From assembly GCA_003645735.1 (NCBI GenBank), contig QNBQ01000095.1, forward strand, positions 1-6,732: DNA of 6,732 nt, read 5' to 3'. The stretch is from Candidatus Poribacteria bacterium. Its GTDB lineage: Bacteria; Poribacteria; WGA-4E; B28-G17. Within the stretch, counting starts at the first letter, position 1; every line of letters starts with the position of its first letter. Below are positions 3,801-6,732 of this stretch, piece by piece. A model generated the notes under the pieces. The model worked only from the letters and a program-made list of their open reading frames with translations, was not told the origin of the DNA and searched no databases. The position numbers were made by a program, and so were the translations under genes.

Positions 3801-6715
3801 TCAACTCCTACTTCGAGATAACCGTCCCGCTCGACTCCATACCGCCTGAGTGGCTGAAAAAAGAGAACAGGGCGACGGGGTGGAGGTTTCTCTCCATACC
3901 CCTTTCGGAGGCCAAGCCCTGGGGCAGGCCGCCCAGCTGGGGGTATATCAAACACGTCAGGATATGGGTCGAAAAGAGGGGCGCCACCGCCAGGGGGAAG
4001 CTCTACTGGACGGGGATGGAGCTTGTGGGCAACAAGTGGGAGAGGGGTGCGGTGGTGGATCAAACCGGGCTTGTGAGGACGGGGACGGACGAGTTCTTCG
4101 TCGTCGGCGCCAAGGATAACTACAATTTCGACGACTACCTGATTGCCTACAGGGAGCTTGAGGGGGACAGGGTCTTCAGGAAGCTCCATCCGCTGGTGCC
4201 GACCGGGTTCGGCTTCCTGGAAAGGCAGCCCCGCGAGCAGTCGCTCGTCCTCAGCTACAGGCTCATGCCCGGATCGATGGGCGTCACATCCAGGGCGCTT
4301 AAAGGGATCAGGCCGGGCGATGGACAGGACTTCTCCAAATACGACAAGCTCGTCATGTGGGTCTACGGCGATGGGAGGGGCGGGACGCTCGTCATGCGGC
4401 TGGGAACCGCCCTGAGGACGGGCGGCTATTACTACGGCGGATATGGCTACGGATACGGCGGTTACAGCGGCTATGGATATGGGTATGAGAGGCCCAAACC
4501 GCCCGAGCCGGTCAACATCTTCAAACAGGGGGCCCAGGACTACTACGAGTTCACCATGCCGATAAACTTCACGGGGTGGAGGAAGGTGGAGATCGACCTG
4601 AGGGATAAGGACGACGACGGCCACCCCGACGGCCTGACCGTCCACGGAAACCCGTCCATAACCAACATCGGCGGGATACTCTTGGGCGTGCGGAACGATA
4701 AGGGGGAGCCGATAGAGGGGGAGGTCTGGGTGAACGACATCCACCTCGCCCAGCCGCTCATAAGATCGGGATGGGCCAAGAGGAGCGATCTGCTGATAAG
4801 GCTGGGAAATAGGCTGTCGATCCAGGCCGGATACGCCAAGCAGGACAAGGATTTCGAAAGCTCCGCCTCCTCAGCCGATTACTACAGCTACTCCTACTAC
4901 GAATCGCAGCGATACAGCACCAGCACCCTGGACTACAACATCAACTCCGAGCTGAGGCTCTTCAGCTGGCTCCCCATCAGATACACCCTCAGATACAGCG
5001 AGTCGGAGACCGAGGCGAGGCGGGGCGGCATAACCGGCTACATGACCTACGGCAAAAACAGAAACACAGGCAGGAACCTCACAATCAGGTTCTCGAAGCC
5101 CCCCTTCCCGTCGATAGGCTTCTCCGTTGACAAGCAGAGCTTCTGGAACGAGAGGAGGGGAACGGAGCTGAGCACCCTTTACATCGGGTCGTTCTCCTAC
5201 GACCTGAAGGGGAAGCTCGGGATAGACATCGAATACAGGCACGAGGAGGCGGACGTCAGGCCTGAGACGGCGACGATCAAGGAGGAGAGGACGGGGGGCG
5301 GATACTACCCCTCCTACTCCTACTACGGCTATTACGGCAGGAGCGGCAGGGAGAAGATCGACAGCGGCTCGGTTTCGATCAGGATCAACCTGATCCCCGG
5401 CTTCGGGCTGAACCCGGCTTATGATGTGGTGAGGGAGCTTGAATACAGGGAGGAGAAACCCGGCTCCGGCAGATACGTCCTGGCATCCAGGAGCCACAGG
5501 TTCTCGCTCAGGCCGACGCTGAGGGAGCTCTGGGGCTTCAGGCCCTCGACCAGCTCGAGGCTCAGCTTCAGGGAGAGCTGGTTCGGCGGTGAAAAGGACG
5601 CTTCGCTCGACATGGACGTCGACTTCAGGCTCGACATCCGCCCCCAGAAGTGGTTCAAGTTCGAAAAGAAACCCGTCCAGCCCCAGCAGGCCGTCGCGCC
5701 CCAGCCGCCCGGGGAGGAAGGGGCGGTCTCCGAGGAGGAGATGCTGAGGAGGATGGAATACTACGGCGTGACGCCCGAGATGATGGAGAGGATGGAGGAG
5801 CAGAGGGGCGATTGGATCGAGAGGGAGCGGAGGGAGATCGAGAGGAAGCTGAAGGAGAGGGAGATGATGAAGCCGGGCAAGAGCCTCTTCGAGCAGCTGA
5901 TGACCACGATGAGCATAGGGGCGGGGGTGAGCTTCTCGACCTCCGACTACCTGAGGAGGCTCAAGCCCGGGACCGATCTGCTGGATGTTTTGAGGATGCC
6001 GGAGGACGCGCCCGAAAGGAGCAGATCGACCCGCAGAACCCGCCTCTCGTTCAGATACTCGGTCGACCCGACGAGATGGGCATCGATCGGCTTCAACCTC
6101 TCGAAATACCACATCTTCTCGAAAACCGCCGGCACCTCCTACACCGACGACTCCTCCTCCTACGACGCCGATCTGAAGCTTTTCAACTCGACCAACACCT
6201 CCACCCTCCAGCTGAAATACACCTATTCGACCAACTCGCGAAAATCCTCCAGGCTCCACATCTACTCAAGCTACAACCACAGCCCATCCATCGCATGGCA
6301 GCACAGGTGGGCCAGGGACACCTCCACGGCGCTGGGCGTGATGGTCACCTTCAAGAGGATGGAGAGGAGCGGGATAGAGGGGAAGGGGCTTATAATCAAG
6401 CCGAACTTCAACGTCAGCTACAGGGTGCACGTCAAGGGCAGCTGGAGGCTGCCGCTTATAAGGCGCAGGATAAGGCTGGATCACGACTTCGACGTGAGGA
6501 ACACCTTAGCGACCGTGATAACCCGCAGGAAGCTCGGCAACAGGGAGGACAGAAGCGAGCGATACGAGATGTCCCTCAGCGCCGGATACAACCTCAGCTC
6601 GCTCGTCAGGATCAACCTCCACCTCAACATCACCTACCACAACGACAGGGTGGAGGTCGGGCGCGATTACATCTCCATCCTCGGCGCCCTCATGGCCAGG
6701 GGGGAGTTCAGATGA
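773..6715 (+). CDS. sprA: SprA/Sov-like giant outer-membrane beta-barrel protein (type IX secretion translocon family)
   Basis: 1,980 residues, shorter than characterised SprA/Sov (about 2,400-2,500). In Bacteroidetes, SprA is the outer-membrane channel through which T9SS substrates leave the periplasm. A signal peptide (1-23) is followed by SprA-type sequence: an N-terminal segment with GLHGVIGGHTHISVDY (193-208), KSIIKKVAFGDLTLDLP (234-250) and NLFGVQL (260-266). It is followed by YSLGNRNI.P.DY (451-463), the repeated PGSE...YETG...YEY module (332-398, 571-620), two beta-sandwich-like modules (869-1086, 1157-1329), then amphipathic strands typical of a barrel wall to the C-terminus, with a charged helical insert at 1632-1704. 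Oddities are several Gly/Tyr tracts, seven Asp-rich Ca-binding-like motifs and one cysteine (C815). It ends in FR rather than a terminal aromatic. The start at 773 is supported by the GGAG and the signal peptide. Family membership is recognised from memory of the motifs; a T9SS role in this organism is inference. Confidence 0.85.
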   Translation: MRGRSIPFLWVIILALASPYALGGDWDVKGGRPVNDDWNPPSKGAEEEEKADLLAEAVGGWRSEEVDLRELLNKKEPLTIRRGQIDLPMNSSIQINGYKSVTIEYNYTHYFGRSDISRYYGGYYRGFTSGYSGFDLGDYDIGYGFGSFGYGMGDFGFGSYDTFGYGGYYGGYGLYRGPRGTGLNIDQAMEIGLHGVIGGHTHISVDYSDVGSDFYSGISGRRQKIAVWYEGGEKSIIKKVAFGDLTLDLPNTRFLNITRNLFGVQLLADLKGVKITAFGSRSKGLKGRWRSRGESQRAGGGMGVRIADINYIKGRFYALNVGPDGLIHPSYLPIKPGSEEIYIDDGDGTNNVGGIKTARGYFNLQYPGEDYNINYETGEIEFLKPISPRYKIVVAYEYLGDGGGKVGEPGNVFVDDDGDGVIDEPDDPNEKIGYVVIKDVDRPGSELRNVYSLGNRNISPRDYRITIWREGGTDTFMTDEGPVPYIRIFGLDRDGDGMVDPEFIDFERGLLRFPSPRPFVIDDPNSPYYKYRDQLNNEALYTTESPRYSDHMYTIHAEYSYRFDTYSLNRLNIIPGSEVVRVNGRRLQRDVDYMIIYETGTITFFRKLDEYDEIEVEYEYAPFGGALQQTVAGIWAEYSYQPKGKPESAQPLTTTAISTGGFGESFGTTSFGTGYGFGRSYFGGSYYGGYSRRRYFSSFTPSFTPSFRKGFYISAGYIYNAGGGGMLVPDVNGAPSRIQAFDINTSFGHTFNLAPLFNPLPLISIEKLPLSIDFSGEAAYSRNNPNSFGYALVDGMEGVKETTTVSPFKFDWKNCSKPLDPAVDLFGRAILRMVERDEEEAEGNYYKNRRLPASAINPLARSTEEETVMEIGYDLDATKTWFGLARSLSEESVDLSDKDFLNLWLKVEGDDDLVLHIDFGVVSEDADGDNRLDSEDLPRDLTDANGDGKVDILDLPLEDLPERWKGNGMLEADEDIGWIYDQGGMERIIGADNSVLDTEDLNGDMVLDTINSYFEITVPLDSIPPEWLKKENRATGWRFLSIPLSEAKPWGRPPSWGYIKHVRIWVEKRGATARGKLYWTGMELVGNKWERGAVVDQTGLVRTGTDEFFVVGAKDNYNFDDYLIAYRELEGDRVFRKLHPLVPTGFGFLERQPREQSLVLSYRLMPGSMGVTSRALKGIRPGDGQDFSKYDKLVMWVYGDGRGGTLVMRLGTALRTGGYYYGGYGYGYGGYSGYGYGYERPKPPEPVNIFKQGAQDYYEFTMPINFTGWRKVEIDLRDKDDDGHPDGLTVHGNPSITNIGGILLGVRNDKGEPIEGEVWVNDIHLAQPLIRSGWAKRSDLLIRLGNRLSIQAGYAKQDKDFESSASSADYYSYSYYESQRYSTSTLDYNINSELRLFSWLPIRYTLRYSESETEARRGGITGYMTYGKNRNTGRNLTIRFSKPPFPSIGFSVDKQSFWNERRGTELSTLYIGSFSYDLKGKLGIDIEYRHEEADVRPETATIKEERTGGGYYPSYSYYGYYGRSGREKIDSGSVSIRINLIPGFGLNPAYDVVRELEYREEKPGSGRYVLASRSHRFSLRPTLRELWGFRPSTSSRLSFRESWFGGEKDASLDMDVDFRLDIRPQKWFKFEKKPVQPQQAVAPQPPGEEGAVSEEEMLRRMEYYGVTPEMMERMEEQRGDWIERERREIERKLKEREMMKPGKSLFEQLMTTMSIGAGVSFSTSDYLRRLKPGTDLLDVLRMPEDAPERSRSTRRTRLSFRYSVDPTRWASIGFNLSKYHIFSKTAGTSYTDDSSSYDADLKLFNSTNTSTLQLKYTYSTNSRKSSRLHIYSSYNHSPSIAWQHRWARDTSTALGVMVTFKRMERSGIEGKGLIIKPNFNVSYRVHVKGSWRLPLIRRRIRLDHDFDVRNTLATVITRRKLGNREDRSERYEMSLSAGYNLSSLVRINLHLNITYHNDRVEVGRDYISILGALMARGEFR
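1127..1300 (+). repeat. Gly/Tyr-rich tract 1 in the SprA-like protein
   Basis: Residues 119-176 are an almost pure Gly/Tyr/Phe/Ser/Asp low-complexity stretch with repeated YGGYY, GYGFGS and FGYG words. It interrupts the N-terminal SprA-type region between YNYTHYFG and GTGLNIDQ. Tyr and Gly codons vary between copies (TAC/TAT; GGC/GGA/GGG), so this is not a simple recent DNA slippage product. It is probably a flexible aromatic loop; its function is unknown. Confidence 0.75.
1766..1966 (+). repeat. First copy of PGSE...DYxIxYETG...YEY module
   Basis: Residues 332-398 run from LPIKPGSE through DYNINYETGEIEFL to VVAYEY. The pattern recurs at residues 571-620 of the same protein, which points to internal duplication of a small beta module. 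This copy has an extra Asp/Gly-rich insertion (IDDGDGTNN) after PGSE. Confidence 0.6.
2012..2287 (+). other. Two Asp-rich calcium-binding-like motifs
   Basis: Residues 414-426 (VDDDGDGVIDEPD) and 491-505 (LDRDGDGMVDPEFID) both match the DxDxDGxxD pattern of EF-hand, dockerin or thrombospondin-3-type calcium loops. The second lies in a SprA-typical context (GLDRDGDG after a conserved YIRIFG strand). Calcium binding is inferred from pattern only. Confidence 0.5.
2483..2632 (+). repeat. Second copy of PGSE...DYxIxYETG...YEY module
   Basis: Residues 571-620 run from LNIIPGSEVVRVNGR through DVDYMIIYETGTITFF to EIEVEYEY. It is collinear with residues 332-398 but more compact, with VNGR(R)L replacing the Asp/Gly insertion. 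This version is the form most typical of SprA-family proteins. Confidence 0.65.
2750..2863 (+). repeat. Gly/Tyr-rich tract 2 in the SprA-like protein
   Basis: Residues 660-697 are rich in Gly, Phe, Tyr and Ser (FGTGYGFGRS, FGGSYYGGYS) and end in an Arg run, SRRRYF. The tract lies between the second YEY module and a strand-rich segment beginning KGFYISAGYIYN. Codons are mixed as in tract 1. Confidence 0.7.
3377..4030 (+). other. Beta-sandwich-like module A with Asp-rich insert
   Basis: Residues 869-1086 carry the ordered words MEIGYDL, DLSDKDFLNLWL, LVLHIDFG, [insert 921-1012], YFEITVPL, GWRFLSIPL, IKHVRIWV and GKLYWTGMELVG. The D(L/F)S..D.L..W pattern is common in carbohydrate-binding-like jelly rolls and this order is familiar in SprA. 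The insert contains three Asp-rich motifs: DADGDNRLDSED (925-936), DANGDGKVDILD (943-954) and DLNGDMVLD (1000-1008). Module B at residues 1157-1329 repeats the same word order. Confidence 0.6.
4241..4759 (+). other. Beta-sandwich-like module B with Gly/Tyr insert
   Basis: Residues 1157-1329 repeat the architecture of module A: SLVLSYRL, DFSKYDKLVMWV, LVMRLGTA, [insert 1214-1256], YYEFTMPI, GWRKVEIDL, ITNIGGILLGV and GEVWVNDIHLAQ. The insert, at the position where module A has its Asp-rich insert, is a Gly/Tyr tract. An Asp-rich loop, DKDDDGHPDG, follows GWRKVEIDLR (1278-1287). The module ends just before the C-terminal barrel strands. Confidence 0.6.
4421..4492 (+). repeat. Gly/Tyr-rich tract 3 in the SprA-like protein
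   Basis: Residues 1217-1240 are nearly pure Gly and Tyr (GGYYYGGYGYGYGGYSGYGY), followed by a proline-rich ERPKPPEP hinge. Synonymous codons alternate throughout (GGC, GGA, GGT, GGG; TAT, TAC), so selection has probably maintained the amino-acid pattern. Confidence 0.75.
5294..5347 (+). repeat. Tyr-rich tract 4 in the barrel region
   Basis: Residues 1508-1525 (GGGYYPSYSYYGYYGRSG) form a short Tyr/Gly/Ser loop between two predicted amphipathic strands of the C-terminal region. A related Tyr/Ser run, ADYYSYSYYESQRY, lies nearby at residues 1368-1381 (4874-4915). Both look like hairpin loops of the barrel. Confidence 0.6.
5666..5884 (+). other. Charged helical insert in the C-terminal barrel region
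   Basis: Residues 1632-1704 begin with a Pro/Gln/Ala linker (VQPQQAVAPQPPGEEG) and continue as a Glu/Arg/Met-rich stretch with no beta pattern, including WIERERREIERKLKEREMM (1681-1699), which should be a long amphipathic or coiled-coil helix. Beta-strand sequence resumes at about 1711. It would be a large loop leaving the barrel, perhaps on the periplasmic side as a partner-docking arm; that placement is inference. Confidence 0.6.
6698..6706 (+). promoter_or_regulatory. Ribosome binding site for the gene at the right edge
   Basis: AGGGGGGAG inside the last codons of the sprA-like gene ends 5 bases before ATG 6712. This is a strong Shine-Dalgarno sequence at a good distance, although the region is generally G-rich. 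Confidence 0.45.
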
Positions 6716-6732
6716 TCCCCCACGCCCCCCAA
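6712..6732 (+). CDS. Start of a downstream gene, translationally coupled (fragment)
   Basis: ATG 6712-6714 overlaps the TGA stop of the sprA-like gene (6713-6715) as ATGA, the classic arrangement of coupled operon genes, with a strong ribosome binding site just upstream. Only seven codons are visible (MIPHAPQ), then the window ends. They are too few to identify a product or exclude chance. If real, the gene would be co-transcribed with the sprA-like gene. Confidence 0.45.

Noticed and set aside
4421..4492. Minisatellite or phase-variable repeat
   Set aside because: The Gly/Tyr repetition is at the protein level; synonymous codons alternate and there is no uniform DNA repeat unit that would slip.
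3455..4744. Minus-strand open frame of 429 codons
   Set aside because: It lies wholly antisense to the SprA-like gene. Its Val/Pro/Asp/Gly-rich composition mirrors the codon bias of the real strand and has no domain signature.
4871..6259. Minus-strand open frame of 462 codons
   Set aside because: It is a long antisense shadow of the SprA-like gene, Val/Gly/Pro/Leu-rich with no recognisable motif. GC-rich codon usage produces such frames routinely.

Overview
The window is GC-rich bacterial DNA with two divergent transcription units separated by a 145-base intergenic region. The left end (positions 627 to 1, minus strand) holds the first 209 codons of a PfkB/1-phosphofructokinase-family sugar kinase, cut by the window edge. 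Almost all the rest (773-6715, plus strand) is one very large gene for a 1,980-residue exported protein. I recognise this as a homologue of SprA (also called Sov), the giant outer-membrane beta-barrel translocon of the type IX secretion system (T9SS). A stop/start overlap (ATGA) at 6712-6715 suggests that a further gene begins at the right edge and is translationally coupled to it.

The organism is Gram-negative, because the large protein has a signal peptide and an outer-membrane barrel architecture. Arginine is mostly encoded by AGG/AGA and ATA is common for isoleucine despite the high GC. That is unlike a typical Bacteroidetes genome and is seen in some thermophiles and candidate phyla. SprA-type proteins are best known from the Fibrobacteres-Chlorobi-Bacteroidetes group. 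I would guess a deep or uncultured lineage related to that group, but the window cannot fix the phylum.

The SprA homologue, read from N to C terminus, has: a signal peptide; an N-terminal SprA-type region interrupted by a Gly/Tyr tract; two copies of a PGSE...DYxIxYETG...YEY module; a second Gly/Tyr tract; two tandem carbohydrate-binding-like beta-sandwich modules, one carrying an Asp-rich Ca-binding-like insert and the other a Gly/Tyr insert at the equivalent loop; and a long C-terminal run of amphipathic strands interrupted by a charged, probably helical insert.

The kinase and the SprA homologue have no obvious functional link. They share only the divergent promoter region, in which the kinase side has a convincing extended -10 element. 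The most interesting material is the internal organisation of the SprA homologue: its dispersed Gly/Tyr tracts, Asp-rich motifs and duplicated modules. I see no RNA gene, mobile element or CRISPR array.
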